A stretch of 64,000 bases of DNA from Acinetobacter larvae (GCF_001704115.1 NZ_CP016895.1:372001-436000); one strand, 5' to 3'. Numbered from the stretch's first letter, positions 27,074 through 36,791 are shown. Notes: a model not told the origin generated them from the letters alone. Numbers and translations are program-made.

Positions 27074-27102
27074 TTAGATTTATGATAATTTGTCGCTATA
27101 AT
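27074..27102 (+). promoter_or_regulatory. Probable leuC promoter
   Basis: A consensus TATAAT (27097-27102) lies 40 bp before the leuC start. With a 17-bp spacer the -35 would be TTAGAT (27074-27079), a weak match. I am confident of the -10 only. Confidence 0.45.
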
Positions 27103-27142
27103 GATTGTATTAAAAGTACCCAGTCCTATGGAGTAACACGAC

Positions 27143-28576
27143 ATGGCAGGCAAAAAACCAACAGGCAAGACCTTATATGACAAATTGTGGGATGATCATT
27201 TAGTAAAACAACGCGATGATGGTTCGAGCTTGTTATACATCGATCGCCATCTTTTACATGAAGTGACTTCACCACAAGCTTTTGAAGGCTTGCAATTGGC
27301 AGGACGTCAACCGTGGCGTTTAAGTGCCAACATTGCCACCCCTGATCATAATGTCCCGACTTCTCATCAGGAGCGGGTACAGGGGATTGCCGGTATTGAA
27401 GATGATACCTCGCGCATACAAGTACAAACTTTAGATGATAACTGTAAGAAATTTTCGATTGCACAATTCGATATTCATGATATCCGTCAGGGGATTGCAC
27501 ATGTGGTTGGACCTGAACAAGGTTTAACATTGCCAGGTATGACCGTGGTTTGTGGTGACTCACATACCGCAACGCATGGTGCTTTTGCTTGCTTGGCACA
27601 TGGTATCGGTACATCTGAGGTTGAACATGTTTTGGCTACCCAATGCCTTGTGCAAAAGAAAATGAAAAACATGTTGGTCCGTGTGGATGGTCAATTGGGT
27701 AGCGGCGTGACGTCTAAGGATGTGGTTTTGGCCATCATTGCTAAAATCGGTACGGCTGGTGGTACTGGTTATGCCATTGAGTTTGGTGGTCAGGTCTTTA
27801 GAGATATGTCGATGGAAGGTCGCATGACTGTTTGTAATATGGCAATTGAGGCTGGTGCGCGAGTCGGTATGGTTGCTGTTGATGACAAGACCATTGAATA
27901 TGTCAAAGATCGTCCTTATTCGCCGAAAGGCGCACAATGGGATGCAGCCGTTGCTTATTGGAATAGCTTGCATTCAGATGAGGATGCTGTATTTGACCAT
28001 GTGGTTGAAATTCGTGGTGAAGACATTGAGCCACAAGTCTCTTGGGGAACATCGCCTGAGATGGTGATCGCCATTTCAGCAGCAGTACCGACCTTGGAAC
28101 AAGCGCGAGATGAGGTGCAGCGTAATGATTGGCAGCGTGCCTATCAATATATGGGCTTAAATGCAGGTCAAGCCTTAGCAGATATTCCATTGGATCGTGT
28201 ATTTATCGGCTCTTGTACCAACTCACGTATTGAAGATATGCGTGCTGCTGCTGAAGTGATTCGTGGGCGTAAGGTTGCAAAAAGTATTAAACAAGCGATG
28301 ATTGTGCCTGGTTCTGGTTTGGTGAAACAACAAGCTGAGCAAGAAGGTTTAGATAAAATCTTTATTGAAGCAGGTTTTGAATGGCGTGAACCGGGGTGTT
28401 CGATGTGTTTGGCAATGAATGCCGATAAATTACAGCCCGGAGAACATTGTGCTTCGACTTCAAACCGTAATTTTGAAGGGCGTCAGGGCAATGGTGGACG
28501 CACCCATTTGGTGAGCCCTGCGATGGCAGCGGCTGCAGCAATTGCGGGTCACTTTGTTGATGTACGTGGATTCTAA
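27143..28576 (+). CDS. leuC: 3-isopropylmalate dehydratase large subunit
   Basis: LeuC (477 residues) is the aconitase-type large subunit that isomerises 2-isopropylmalate to 3-isopropylmalate with LeuD. Start [19 protein letters not shown] and the motif [13 protein letters not shown] are family-typical. The three [4Fe-4S] ligands are visible: Cys in FIGSCTNSR (about 357) and both in CSMC (about 419/422). TGGAG lies 9-10 bases before the ATG. leuD follows after 12 bp, so the two subunits are co-translated. Confidence 0.97.
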   Translation: MAGKKPTGKTLYDKLWDDHLVKQRDDGSSLLYIDRHLLHEVTSPQAFEGLQLAGRQPWRLSANIATPDHNVPTSHQERVQGIAGIEDDTSRIQVQTLDDNCKKFSIAQFDIHDIRQGIAHVVGPEQGLTLPGMTVVCGDSHTATHGAFACLAHGIGTSEVEHVLATQCLVQKKMKNMLVRVDGQLGSGVTSKDVVLAIIAKIGTAGGTGYAIEFGGQVFRDMSMEGRMTVCNMAIEAGARVGMVAVDDKTIEYVKDRPYSPKGAQWDAAVAYWNSLHSDEDAVFDHVVEIRGEDIEPQVSWGTSPEMVIAISAAVPTLEQARDEVQRNDWQRAYQYMGLNAGQALADIPLDRVFIGSCTNSRIEDMRAAAEVIRGRKVAKSIKQAMIVPGSGLVKQQAEQEGLDKIFIEAGFEWREPGCSMCLAMNADKLQPGEHCASTSNRNFEGRQGNGGRTHLVSPAMAAAAAIAGHFVDVRGF

Positions 28577-28588
28577 GGGGAAAATAAC

Positions 28589-29239
28589 ATGAAAGCATAT
28601 ACCGTAGAACAAGGTATCGCCGCACCTTTAGATCGTGCCAATGTCGATACAGATTTGATTATCCCAAAGCAATTTTTAAAGTCGATTAAGCGTACTGGTT
28701 TTGGTGTCAATTTATTTGATGAATTACGTTATTTGGATGAAGGTTACTTAGGGCAAGATAATAGCAAACGTCCGTTAAACCCTGACTTTGTTTTAAATCA
28801 AGCACGCTATCAGTCTGCCAATATCTTATTGGCACGCCAAAACTTTGGCTGTGGCTCTAGTCGTGAACATGCACCTTGGGCTTTGAGTGAATATGGTTTT
28901 AGAACCGTAATTGCACCAAGTTTTGCCGATATTTTCTATAATAACTGCTTTAAAAATGGCATGTTACCTGTTGTATTGGCTGAAGATATTGTAGATGAGC
29001 TATTTCAGCAATGTAAGGCTGAAGAAGGCTATCAATTAACAATTGATTTGGCGCAGCAACTTGTTATTCGCTCAGATGGTCAGCAATTTGCATTTGAAGT
29101 AGATCCATTCCGTAAACATTGCCTATTAAATGGTTTAGATGATATCGGTTTGACCCTACAAGCGGCTGAAGATATCCGCTCTTATGAGGATAAGGTGAAA
29201 CAGCAGCGCCCTTGGGTGTTCCAAAATATTGAAGTTTAA
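28589..29239 (+). CDS. leuD: 3-isopropylmalate dehydratase small subunit
   Basis: LeuD (216 residues) is the swivelling domain that completes the LeuCD isomerase. It shows [19 protein letters not shown] near the N-terminus, then the substrate-binding loop [15 protein letters not shown] (about 88-102) and [26 protein letters not shown] 8 bases before the ATG supports the start. A lipoprotein gene and then leuB follow on the same strand. Confidence 0.97.
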   Translation: MKAYTVEQGIAAPLDRANVDTDLIIPKQFLKSIKRTGFGVNLFDELRYLDEGYLGQDNSKRPLNPDFVLNQARYQSANILLARQNFGCGSSREHAPWALSEYGFRTVIAPSFADIFYNNCFKNGMLPVVLAEDIVDELFQQCKAEEGYQLTIDLAQQLVIRSDGQQFAFEVDPFRKHCLLNGLDDIGLTLQAAEDIRSYEDKVKQQRPWVFQNIEV

Positions 29240-29335
29240 AGCAGTTTTTAAAAATATGGCATGCACCTAAAAGTCTTGCTAACATGCAGAGCATCTTGTT
29301 GTTATGTTGTGACGTCATGATCGTTGGGTGGATGT

Positions 29336-29908
29336 ATGATTAAGGGCTATGCGTGCCATGTTCTGCTTATTATTTTGGCTGTCTTGCTCAGTGCATGTCA
29401 GAGTACACAATTTGCGTATGAGAAAGCACGGATTAAGCACAGTGAGCAACCAGCTAAAACTAAAAATAGGGTAGAAGTGTACTGTAGTGGTGCGGTGAAT
29501 TGTGAGTTTGCGCGCTTGGACAAGCTCAGTATTGTTGATGAAAAAAATAAACGCATTAATCCTGTCGCGATCAAGCAAGGCTATATTGGCTTGACGGGAG
29601 CAGCGCAGGACCGTAATGCCTTGTTCTTAAAAATATCGGCAGAACAGCATGAATTGGCAATTCGTTTTTATCCTATTTCACCACAGTATGCCGAAACCTT
29701 TTATATCATCCACCGTTTTACCCCGAAGCACCGATATACCTTTAAGCTATATCGACAACGTATTGCTGGGACAGGTAGCTTGCTTAATGTCTCAGCACCG
29801 ACACCTTTGTGCATAGATTTGCTACAAGATCAAAAGACGATTCGCCGTTTTTGTCGACCTTACAATAGCTTAACTGGGGTAAGTGAGTTTGTAGAGCTCA
29901 AAATATAA
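29336..29908 (+). CDS. Putative lipoprotein inserted between leuD and leuB
   Basis: The 190-residue protein starts with a lipoprotein signal peptide (MIKGYACHVLLIILAVLLSAC) whose lipobox LLSAC places the modified Cys near residue 21. The remainder (about 170 residues) is mostly beta-rich and basic, with cysteines at about 50, 57 and near 160-173, and no domain I recognise. A TTG four codons upstream keeps the frame open, but ATG 29336 has GGTGG just before it. It lies in the leu cluster with 96 bp to leuD and 54 bp to leuB. No link to leucine synthesis is evident. Confidence 0.8.
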   Translation: MIKGYACHVLLIILAVLLSACQSTQFAYEKARIKHSEQPAKTKNRVEVYCSGAVNCEFARLDKLSIVDEKNKRINPVAIKQGYIGLTGAAQDRNALFLKISAEQHELAIRFYPISPQYAETFYIIHRFTPKHRYTFKLYRQRIAGTGSLLNVSAPTPLCIDLLQDQKTIRRFCRPYNSLTGVSEFVELKI

Positions 29909-29962
29909 ATGACTGGGCTGCGAACGCTGTTGCATACATGTTAACGACTAAATGGAATACAT

Positions 29963-31048
29963 ATGAAAAAGCAAATATTAATCTTAGCTGGTGATGGTAT
30001 TGGTCCAGAAATTATGGCTGCTGCAGAAAAAGTACTGCATAAAATCAATGCCAAATTACAGCTAGGCTTGAGTTGGGAACATGGTGTGTTGGGGGGTGCC
30101 GCAATTGATGCCCATGGCGTGCCTTATCCTGCAGCAACGGCGGCACAAGCAGAACAAGCTGATGCGATCTTATTGGGGGCTGTGGGTGGACCAAAATGGG
30201 AACAGATTGAGCGCTCTATACGTCCTGAACGCGGTTTATTGCAGATTCGCAGTGAATTAAATTTATTTGCCAATTTGCGCCCTGCCATTTTATATCCACA
30301 ATTGGCTGATGCTTCTAGTCTTAAAGCAGAAATCGTGGCTGGTTTAGATATCTTGATTGTACGTGAATTGACCGGTGGAATTTACTTTGGTCAACCTCGT
30401 GGTATACGCGAGTTAGAAAACGGTGAAAAGCAAGGCTTTAATACCGATGTTTATGCTGAGTCAGAAATTAAGCGTATTGCCAAAGTTGCCTTTGAACTGG
30501 CGAGTTTACGGGGTTCAAAGGTCTGTTCTGTTGATAAAGCCAATGTCTTAGAAGTTACAGAACTTTGGCGTCAAACCGTAACTGAGTTGCAGCAAGCGGA
30601 ATACCCAGACATTCAATTGTCTCATATGTATGTCGATAACGCAGCCATGCAACTGGTACGTGCGCCGAAACAATTCGATGTGGTGGTGACGGGTAATTTA
30701 TTTGGTGACATTCTCTCTGATGAAGCAGCTATGTTAACCGGTTCGATTGGAATGTTACCTTCTGCATCTCTAGATGAAAAAGGCAAGGGAATGTATGAGC
30801 CATGTCATGGTTCTGCACCAGACATTGCTGGACAAAATATCGCGAATCCATTGGCAACGATTTTATCGGTGGCGATGATGCTGCGTTATACATTCCGTGA
30901 GGAAGAAGCAGCGAAAGCGATTGAGAGCGCAGTGGGTGCTGTATTGGATCAGGGTTTGCGCACAGCGGATATTATGTCTACAGGTATGCAGAAAGTGGGT
31001 ACCATTGCAATGGGTGATGCTGTCGTTGCAGCATTAGATGCATTTTAA
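29963..31048 (+). CDS. leuB: 3-isopropylmalate dehydrogenase
   Basis: LeuB (361 residues) oxidatively decarboxylates 3-isopropylmalate using NAD+. The N-terminus has [19 protein letters not shown]. The substrate region has [21 protein letters not shown], and the catalytic and metal-binding part has [20 protein letters not shown]. The NAD-binding end is [20 protein letters not shown]. Length is normal. It ends the leuC-leuD-lipoprotein-leuB run and is followed by a strong terminator. Confidence 0.97.
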   Translation: MKKQILILAGDGIGPEIMAAAEKVLHKINAKLQLGLSWEHGVLGGAAIDAHGVPYPAATAAQAEQADAILLGAVGGPKWEQIERSIRPERGLLQIRSELNLFANLRPAILYPQLADASSLKAEIVAGLDILIVRELTGGIYFGQPRGIRELENGEKQGFNTDVYAESEIKRIAKVAFELASLRGSKVCSVDKANVLEVTELWRQTVTELQQAEYPDIQLSHMYVDNAAMQLVRAPKQFDVVVTGNLFGDILSDEAAMLTGSIGMLPSASLDEKGKGMYEPCHGSAPDIAGQNIANPLATILSVAMMLRYTFREEEAAKAIESAVGAVLDQGLRTADIMSTGMQKVGTIAMGDAVVAALDAF

Positions 31049-31069
31049 GGTCAGTATTTTTCTATGCCT

Positions 31070-31097
31070 AAAAACGTAGCCTAGGTGCTACGTTTTT
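31070..31097 (+). terminator. leuB terminator
   Basis: AAAAACGTAGC (31070-31080) pairs perfectly with GCTACGTTTTT (31087-31097) around a 6-nt loop and runs into more T. It is a classical rho-independent terminator. Confidence 0.88.
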
Positions 31098-31330
31098 TTA
31101 TGGCAATTTTGAAAGAACGGCTGCGATCTATACGTCGCAAGTCTGGCATGAGGTACGCATAGTAAAATGTTGAGCGATGTAAATTTTGTCAATAAGCAGT
31201 TTCGGTTTAGGATGAATCTGTATCTTATCTCAGTGCGATGCGACTAGTGATTATTGGTATTAAACGGAGGTGATTATATGCCTGAGCGTCAGCAAAAATA
31301 GCTTTGCTAAGCCAAAACGCAGATACACAA

Positions 31331-31362
31331 AAAACACCCATGCAAGATTTGCTGAGTGTTTT
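31331..31362 (-). terminator. Possible infA terminator
   Basis: On the minus strand AAAACAC and GTGTTTT flank an internal GCA/TGC stem, and TTTTTTG follows. The stem is interrupted, so confidence is limited. It lies about 90 bp past the infA stop. Confidence 0.4.
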
Positions 31363-31450
31363 ATCGCGAATAGTGGATCGTTTACAGCACTGGTTTTAAC
31401 TTTACAGCGCGACCAAAAATTGCTTATTGGCTATTCGCGGCATGTAAAAC

Positions 31451-31672
31451 TTAACGGGCACGGTAAGTGATACGACCTTTGGTTAAATCATAAGGCGTCA
31501 TTTCAACTTTAACACTGTCACCGGTTAAGATACGGATGTAGTGTTTACGCATTTTCCCAGAGATATGGGCAATAACTTCATGTCCATTTTCTAAACGTAC
31601 GCGGAACATGGTATTGGGTAGCGTTTCGGTGACAACGCCTTCGAACTCGATTAGTTCCTCTTTATTGGCCAT
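31451..31672 (-). CDS. infA: Translation initiation factor IF-1
   Basis: The 73-residue protein is a single S1/OB-fold domain: start [20 protein letters not shown], then [20 protein letters not shown] and the end [13 protein letters not shown]. These are standard IF-1 features. IF-1 binds the ribosomal A site during initiation. TAGGTAGG sits just before the ATG. A good promoter lies about 45-70 bp upstream, so it is a single-gene unit. Confidence 0.97.
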   Translation of the reverse strand: MANKEELIEFEGVVTETLPNTMFRVRLENGHEVIAHISGKMRKHYIRILTGDSVKVEMTPYDLTKGRITYRAR

Positions 31673-31715
31673 AACCTACCTAAAAATAAAAAATGATACG
31701 GTTGTAAAGGCGCAA

Positions 31716-31744
31716 ATTATAGATATTTTTAAGACAAAGCACAA
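31716..31744 (-). promoter_or_regulatory. infA promoter
   Basis: On the minus strand a -35 TTGTGC (31744-31739) and a consensus -10 TATAAT (31721-31716) are separated by exactly 17 bp. This fits a strong sigma-70 promoter for infA. Confidence 0.7.
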
Positions 31745-31909
31745 GTATTATTGTTGCTGGTACGCAGATCAGTCAGTTCAATAGGTGAACATAACACGAA
31801 CGTCTTCCTACAAAAATTTGCGAATAATGATTGTCAGTATGGTCAATCGCGGCTAAGCTCTAAAAAATCTTTCAAGTAAAAATGAATAACATACAAGGAT
31901 GGGAATAGC

Positions 31910-32926
31910 GTGAGTCAGCTAACTGATGCTTCTGTCGTACTACGATTAGGTTATCAAGCAATACGTCGAGCAGACCTACCCACAGAGGAAATTTTGACCA
32001 GGGCTGGTGTGGCGTTAAACATGCTTGAGCAAAATGCGCGTACCCCGCTCAGCGCACAATATGCCTTTTGGGTGGCTGCTGAAGAAGTCAGCAAAGACCC
32101 TGATATTGGTCTGCATTTAGGTGAGTATCTGCCTTTATATCGTGGGCAAGTCATTGAACATTTATTTATGAGTAGTGGTACTTTTGGTGAGGGCTTAACC
32201 CGAGCTTTGGCCTATCAACGTCTGATTAGTGATGCCTTCCATGCCAAGTTGGTGGTGGAAGAAGATGGGCGATGCTATCTCAGTAACGGTGTACAACCGT
32301 GGAGTAAAAGCATCGTCAATCGACATTTTTCTGAATGTGCAATTTCAGGCATTTTACGGTTTTTTAAATTTATTACCGAAGGACGCTTTCAACCGATTTA
32401 CATCGACTTTGATTTTGCAGATGGCGCAGCAGAAGAGGAATATTTACGCGTCTATGAATGTCCCGTCAGTTTGGGGCAAAGAGAAACCCGTTTATATTTT
32501 GATGCGGCAGTCTTAACCCATCCCTTGTGGCAGGCTGAACCTGAATTGCTACAGTTACATGAACAGCTCGCGATTGAAAAGTTGCAAGAATTGGCGCGTT
32601 ATGATCTGGTGGGGGAAGTACGCCGTGCCATTGGCGCCAGTCTGGAAAGTGGTGAAACCACATTGGAGACGGTGGCCGCGCAATTGCATATTACCTCTCG
32701 TCGTTTACGTACCCAGTTAAGTGAAGCAGACACGAGCTTTCAACAAATTTTGTCTGACTACCGTTGTCGCTTAGCCAAGAAATTACTCGCCAATACCAGT
32801 GAAAGTGTTGAGCGTATTGTGTATTTAACCGGGTTTTCGGAGCCAAGTACTTTTTATCGAGCATTTAAACGCTGGACCAATGAAACACCGGTTGAATATC
32901 GCAAACGCAAACAACGCTCTGCTTAG
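31910..32926 (+). CDS. AraC-family transcriptional regulator with arabinose-binding-like N-terminal domain
   Basis: The 338-residue protein has an N-terminal effector domain of the OruR/ArgR-like type (about 15-205, with GYQAIRRADLPTEEILTRAG) and a C-terminal AraC DNA-binding domain (about 235-335). The second helix-turn-helix shows the signature VERIVYLTGFSEPSTFYRAFKRW. The start is GTG with AAGGA about 10 bases upstream. It is a lone gene with a terminator behind it and no obvious target next door. The ligand is unknown. Confidence 0.9.
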   Translation: MSQLTDASVVLRLGYQAIRRADLPTEEILTRAGVALNMLEQNARTPLSAQYAFWVAAEEVSKDPDIGLHLGEYLPLYRGQVIEHLFMSSGTFGEGLTRALAYQRLISDAFHAKLVVEEDGRCYLSNGVQPWSKSIVNRHFSECAISGILRFFKFITEGRFQPIYIDFDFADGAAEEEYLRVYECPVSLGQRETRLYFDAAVLTHPLWQAEPELLQLHEQLAIEKLQELARYDLVGEVRRAIGASLESGETTLETVAAQLHITSRRLRTQLSEADTSFQQILSDYRCRLAKKLLANTSESVERIVYLTGFSEPSTFYRAFKRWTNETPVEYRKRKQRSA

Positions 32927-32971
32927 CGCTGATTAGATCGATATTGACGCTTAGCTCATTCAAATACATCA

Positions 32972-33012
32972 TAACCAACAAGCGCCTCCATACAGGGGGC
33001 GCTTGTTGGTTA
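32972..33012. terminator. Terminator between araC-type gene and truA
   Basis: TAACCAACAAGCGCC (32972-32986) and GGCGCTTGTTGGTTA (32998-33012) form a perfect 15-bp stem with an 11-nt loop between convergent genes. Confidence 0.75.
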
Positions 33013-33041
33013 ACGCTACATGCGAAGTCTGAGTGAGCGGG

Positions 33042-33839
33042 TTAATCCGGCATATTGAGCCACTGCGGTCCGAGTGGAATGTGCGGCAAATTAAACTGTG
33101 CAGGGTAGTCTGCATGGATAAAATACAGACCATCCGGTGGTGCGGTAATGCCAGCAGCTTTACGGTCTTGTGCCGCAAAAATCTCATCGATATGGGCAAT
33201 GTCATAACATTCTTGCCCGATCTCTAATAAACAGCCCATGATGTTACGGACCATGTGATGTAAGAAGCCATCGGCTTGAATATCTAAAATGAGAAAAGGT
33301 CCATGCTGAATCAGACGGCAATGCTTTACATGGCGCACAGGCTGATTGGACTGACAGGCTGCAGCACGAAAGCTTTCAAAATTATGGGTGCCTTCAAATT
33401 TTTTTGCAGCAGCAATCATCTTTTCTACGTTGAGCGGGTAGTACGCATGGGTCACTTGCTTGTACAGTAGTGCCGGGCGACGCGGTGAGTGATAGACCAC
33501 ATAGCGATAACGGCGTGCTTGTGCTTTAAAACGCGCATGGAAATCTTGGTCCATGGCCTGAATCCATTGAATGGCAATATCTTTGGGAAGTTGACTATTT
33601 GCCCCCATGATCCAACCGCGTTCTGGGCGTATGGCTTGAGTATCAAAATGCGCCACCATATTGGTGGCATGTACGCCGGCATCGGTACGTCCTGCGCCAT
33701 GTAGGCTAATCGGTTCGTCTGCGATCTTTGAGAGTACGGTTTCTATGGTTTGCTGAATGCTACGCACACCCGCTTGTTGCGTTTGCCAGCCACGATAGCG
33801 AGTTCCGCAAAACTCTATTCCAATTGCAAAACGTTGCAT
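33042..33839 (-). CDS. truA: tRNA pseudouridine(38-40) synthase
   Basis: TruA isomerises uridines 38-40 in the anticodon stem-loop of many tRNAs. In the 265-residue protein the catalytic Asp53 is in HGAGRTDAGVHA, and the family segments RYRGWQ, ARRYRY and DGFLHHMVRNIMGCLLEIG are present. The frame is open to 33950, but ATG 33839 has AGAGG about 7 bases upstream and starts MQRFAIGIEF as in the family. The asparaginase gene ends 8 bp upstream, so the two form one unit. Confidence 0.96.
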   Translation of the reverse strand: MQRFAIGIEFCGTRYRGWQTQQAGVRSIQQTIETVLSKIADEPISLHGAGRTDAGVHATNMVAHFDTQAIRPERGWIMGANSQLPKDIAIQWIQAMDQDFHARFKAQARRYRYVVYHSPRRPALLYKQVTHAYYPLNVEKMIAAAKKFEGTHNFESFRAAACQSNQPVRHVKHCRLIQHGPFLILDIQADGFLHHMVRNIMGCLLEIGQECYDIAHIDEIFAAQDRKAAGITAPPDGLYFIHADYPAQFNLPHIPLGPQWLNMPD

Positions 33840-33847
33840 AGTGACCT

Positions 33848-34828
33848 CTAATGTGTTTGATGGGACCAATGTTGATAACGTGCGGTACAGTCGGGGTATT
33901 GTAAATAAAAGCGTAGGCTTTTGGCATATAGCTCGGCTGGTGCCTGACAATCATCAATGACAATGGCACTTTGCTGTACCCAATCACTAATGGCATAACT
34001 TTGCTGCATTTTTCCGAAAGGCACTTGACTGCTGAGGATATTGAGGCAGCCAGCTATTTTGAGCTGCTGTAACTGCGCGATGGCAGCATGATCTACCGCT
34101 AAATTTCCTGTGCCATAGGCTTGTAGGATTAAACAATCGGGGCTGTTGTTTTTTAGTCCTGCCAGTTGCTGTGCTAAATAATCTAGGCGATTGGGCATGA
34201 TCATCCAATTCATTATCTGAAATTGCTGCGCTTTTTTGATGTGATCAGCATTAATTTGCCATGCAGCAGTGCTGGGCAGGTGATCTATCGTGTTCTGCTG
34301 GATCAGGGTGCCGGTAAACGCATCGTTGGCATTGCGGTGTTGTTTACGTGTGCTGTGACCGGCAAAGAGTTGCTGATCAAAAGCAACATAGACACCTGCT
34401 GGAACATTGCAGATCGTCTCTAGACTGTATTGTAAATTATGCTTTGCATCGCTGTCTGGGGCTAAGCCATGACCATTGGGGTTTAATAGCGGATATTGAC
34501 TACCCGTAAAAATAACATGGCAGCTGCGATGTAAAAATTGACTCAGGGTGGCAGCAGCATAGCTGAGTGTATCTGTGCCATGAATAACCACAAAGTGCTG
34601 GATGCCTTGTTGTTGTAAGTGTTGAATTTGTACGATCAATTCAAGCCAGTCTGCGGCATCACAGGCACTGCTGTCTTTGATATTTGCTGCGGCAAAGCAC
34701 TGAATTGGCCATGCGGCTTGCGCATAATGCTGTAGTTGCGGTAGGAAGTCTTGTGGTGGCATCGGTGCCAATGGTGTACCGACACAACCAAAGGTTCCGC
34801 CCATATAAATGAGTGCAATGGTATTCAT
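33848..34828 (-). CDS. Asparaginase (type I-like)
   Basis: The 326-residue protein has the two asparaginase signatures: the N-terminal nucleophile threonine in IALIYMGGTFGCVG (Thr12) and the second catalytic motif in VIHGTDTLSYAA. There is no signal peptide, so it should be a cytoplasmic enzyme hydrolysing asparagine (or glutamine) to the acid and ammonia. I chose ATG 34828; a TTG eight codons upstream is also in frame and neither has a clear ribosome binding site. It precedes truA by 8 bp. The C-terminal part is more divergent than the N-terminal part. Confidence 0.85.
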   Translation of the reverse strand: MNTIALIYMGGTFGCVGTPLAPMPPQDFLPQLQHYAQAAWPIQCFAAANIKDSSACDAADWLELIVQIQHLQQQGIQHFVVIHGTDTLSYAAATLSQFLHRSCHVIFTGSQYPLLNPNGHGLAPDSDAKHNLQYSLETICNVPAGVYVAFDQQLFAGHSTRKQHRNANDAFTGTLIQQNTIDHLPSTAAWQINADHIKKAQQFQIMNWMIMPNRLDYLAQQLAGLKNNSPDCLILQAYGTGNLAVDHAAIAQLQQLKIAGCLNILSSQVPFGKMQQSYAISDWVQQSAIVIDDCQAPAELYAKSLRFYLQYPDCTARYQHWSHQTH

Positions 34829-35062
34829 TTGCTGACGCGCCGAGATGGTCAAAGAAGCGCTATGTTAAAACGAAATATGCAAATTTGCGAATGCTTCAGT
34901 GTGTGAATGAGTGAGTTGTCATCAGCAATCACCACCCCTCCTTTTATTTTGCTTGCAGTCAGCTTTGTCTAGGTCAGCGCTTATATTGACAGGACGTAGC
35001 ATAATATGTCACAGAATAAAGCGTTGAATGCTATGTGAAGTTTCAACCTAAGATCAATTCTG

Positions 35063-35147
35063 AGACAATATAAATTCCAAGGCGACATAAGCTTTGAGGC
35101 AACATAAACTCCAAGGCAACATACGCTTTGAGGCGACATAAGTTCTG
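35063..35147. repeat. Five tandem 17-bp degenerate repeats
   Basis: The units start at 35063, 35080, 35097, 35114 and 35131, and most read AGGCRACATAMRCTYYR (for example AGGCGACATAAGCTTTG). A decayed sixth unit follows. There are no spacers, so this is not a CRISPR array. Confidence 0.85.
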
Positions 35148-35180
35148 AAACATAAGCGCTGAGGTGATAAAGCACAAAAA

Positions 35181-35200
35181 AGCCGATCAGAAGATCGGCT
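35181..35200 (-). terminator. asd terminator
   Basis: AGCCGATC and GATCGGCT pair around a 4-nt loop. On the minus strand TTTTTTG follows directly, so this ends the asd transcript. Confidence 0.85.
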
Positions 35201-35230
35201 GGCGTATTGGTTTTGTGTGGGAGCAAAATC

Positions 35231-36352
35231 TTAAGATTGCTTATAATCCAACAAGATGCGTAGCATGCGACGGAGTGGTTCTGCCGCACCCCAAAGCAGT
35301 TGGTCACCTACTGTGAAAGCACCTAAGTACTCTTTGCCCATATTGAGCTTACGTAGACGACCGACCGGAACAGACAAGGTACCTGTTACGGCAACGGGTG
35401 TGAGGTCTTGCATAGATGCTTCACGGGTATTGGGAATTACTTTTGCCCAAGGATTGGACTGTGCAATCATGTCTTCAATTTCATTGAGTGGCACATCTTT
35501 TTTCAACTTAATGGTCAATGCTTGTGAATGACAACGCATCGCACCAATACGGACACAGTGACCATCGATAGGAATGGTTTGATGGATATTGCCTAAGATC
35601 TTATTGGTTTCAACCTGACCTTTCCATTCTTCTTTGGATTGACCACTTTCCAGTTGTTTGTCGATGTATGGAATCAATGAACCTGCCAATGGCACACCAA
35701 ACTGCGCATCTGGGAAGCCTTCACCACGCTGTAATTCTGCGATTTTACTGTCAATGTCTAAGATGGCAGATTTAGGATCATCCAATAGCGTCTTGGTGTT
35801 GTTGTAGAGATAACCCATACCTGTGATCAACTCGCGCATATTTTGTGCGCCAGCACCAGAAGCTGCTTGGTAAGTCATGGCAGAAAGCCATTCGACCAAG
35901 TTATTTTGGAACAGCGCACCAACGCCCATTAACATCAGTGAAACTGTGCAGTTACCACCCACGAAGGTTTTGATGCCTTTGCTTAGACCATCTTTGATGA
36001 CTTTGGCATTGACGGGATCTAACACAATAATGGCGTCATCTTCCATACGCAAGGTGGATGCTGCATCAATCCAGTAACCTGCCCAGCCTTCAGCTTTGAG
36101 TTTAGGGAAGATGTCTGAAGTATAGTCACCACCTTGACAGGTAATAATGACATCCATTTGCTTCAGACGACTAATGTCCGTTGCATCCATAAGTGCTGGT
36201 GCGGTCTTGCCGCCAAAGCGAGGTGCTTCACCACCTGCGTTACTGGTAGAGAAATAGAATGGTTCAATGTGTTCGAAATCATTCTCTTCAACCATACGTT
36301 GCATAAGGACGGAACCAACCATCCCGCGCCAACCGACCAGACCTACTTTCAT
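35231..36352 (-). CDS. asd: Aspartate-semialdehyde dehydrogenase
   Basis: Asd reduces aspartyl phosphate to the semialdehyde, the branch point to lysine, diaminopimelate, threonine and methionine. The 373-residue protein has the NADP-binding start [19 protein letters not shown] and the catalytic Cys135 in [10 protein letters not shown], as in the gram-negative form. It also has [15 protein letters not shown] and the substrate-binding Arg/His region [27 protein letters not shown] precedes the ATG. In many relatives asd lies between leuB and fimV-truA; here it faces leuB from 5.3 kb away. Confidence 0.97.
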   Translation of the reverse strand: MKVGLVGWRGMVGSVLMQRMVEENDFEHIEPFYFSTSNAGGEAPRFGGKTAPALMDATDISRLKQMDVIITCQGGDYTSDIFPKLKAEGWAGYWIDAASTLRMEDDAIIVLDPVNAKVIKDGLSKGIKTFVGGNCTVSLMLMGVGALFQNNLVEWLSAMTYQAASGAGAQNMRELITGMGYLYNNTKTLLDDPKSAILDIDSKIAELQRGEGFPDAQFGVPLAGSLIPYIDKQLESGQSKEEWKGQVETNKILGNIHQTIPIDGHCVRIGAMRCHSQALTIKLKKDVPLNEIEDMIAQSNPWAKVIPNTREASMQDLTPVAVTGTLSVPVGRLRKLNMGKEYLGAFTVGDQLLWGAAEPLRRMLRILLDYKQS

Positions 36353-36628
36353 GTCACTTTGCCTCGGTGCGTTAAAAAATAAAAGGGGGTTTTGAGTGTA
36401 TCAAAAGCATTGCTAACTGCAAGCTTTATGCTGGTAAAAGCTTAAAAATATTATGCAAAAAATTATGATTGATTTTTATACCAATCTTTTGATTTCATTT
36501 TTGCTCATCAGTGATCGATACGATTGTAAATCTAATGTGAGAAATGGCGTACAGGGTTTTAAATCTATTGCCAATGGTTTAAATAAGCTTTTGACATTAA
36601 TCTATAAACATCAGCACATGGACCGGGA

Positions 36629-36778
36629 ATGGAATATCCCACTAAGGAAGACTCAGCTGAAGGACAAGCGATCAAGGAAATGATCATATCAAGGAAAGAT
36701 GTTGTAAAGGTTTTTGAAAACACGACCGAACTTAACCCGAATACTGCAGGATGCAATGTTCGGGTTAAATTTATCTAA
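36629..36778 (+). CDS. Possible 49-residue ORF or gene remnant
   Basis: ATG 36629 opens a frame of 49 codons (starts MEYPTKEDSAEGQAIKEM, ends CNVRVKFI) with GACCGGGA directly before it. Its composition is protein-like: charged, with no stop-codon-like bias. The frame upstream to the stop at 36605 also reads plausibly. It may be a true small gene or the C-terminal scrap of a lost gene. I cannot assign a family. Confidence 0.3.
   Translation: MEYPTKEDSAEGQAIKEMIISRKDVVKVFENTTELNPNTAGCNVRVKFI
36732..36768. terminator. Hairpin before the glycosyltransferase gene end
   Basis: TTAACCCGAA (36732-36741) pairs with TTCGGGTTAA (36759-36768) over 10 bp with a 17-nt loop that has an inner TGCA/TGCA pair. 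It lies 60 bp past the stop of the minus-strand glycosyltransferase gene. Confidence 0.55.
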
Positions 36779-36791
36779 ACATTTTAAATAC

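Larger units (their letters stand above)
31049..31450. other. 402-bp region between leuB and infA
   Basis: It contains the leuB terminator (31070-31097) and a likely infA terminator (31331-31362). It also contains an isolated, near-perfect Shine-Dalgarno sequence CGGAGGTGATTAT (31265-31277) placed directly before an ATG that opens a frame of only seven codons (31278-31301). I see no longer supported gene. Confidence 0.5.
34829..35230. other. 402-bp intergenic region with repeats and asd terminator
   Basis: It holds a 17-bp tandem array (35063-35147) and the asd terminator (35181-35200). A 108-codon frame on the minus strand runs across the repeats into asd, but it has no ribosome binding site and the 17-bp period breaks any coding periodicity. 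No gene is supported here. Confidence 0.55.

Noticed and set aside
31270..31470. 66-codon frame upstream of infA
   Set aside because: GTG start inside the Shine-Dalgarno, overlaps the infA 3' end, and the composition is not protein-like.
35063..35147. Possible small CRISPR array
   Set aside because: Units are contiguous with no spacers, degenerate, and no cas genes are present.
34981..35307. 108-codon frame on the minus strand across the 17-bp array
   Set aside because: No ribosome binding site, overlaps the asd 3' end, and the 17-bp repeat period destroys coding periodicity.
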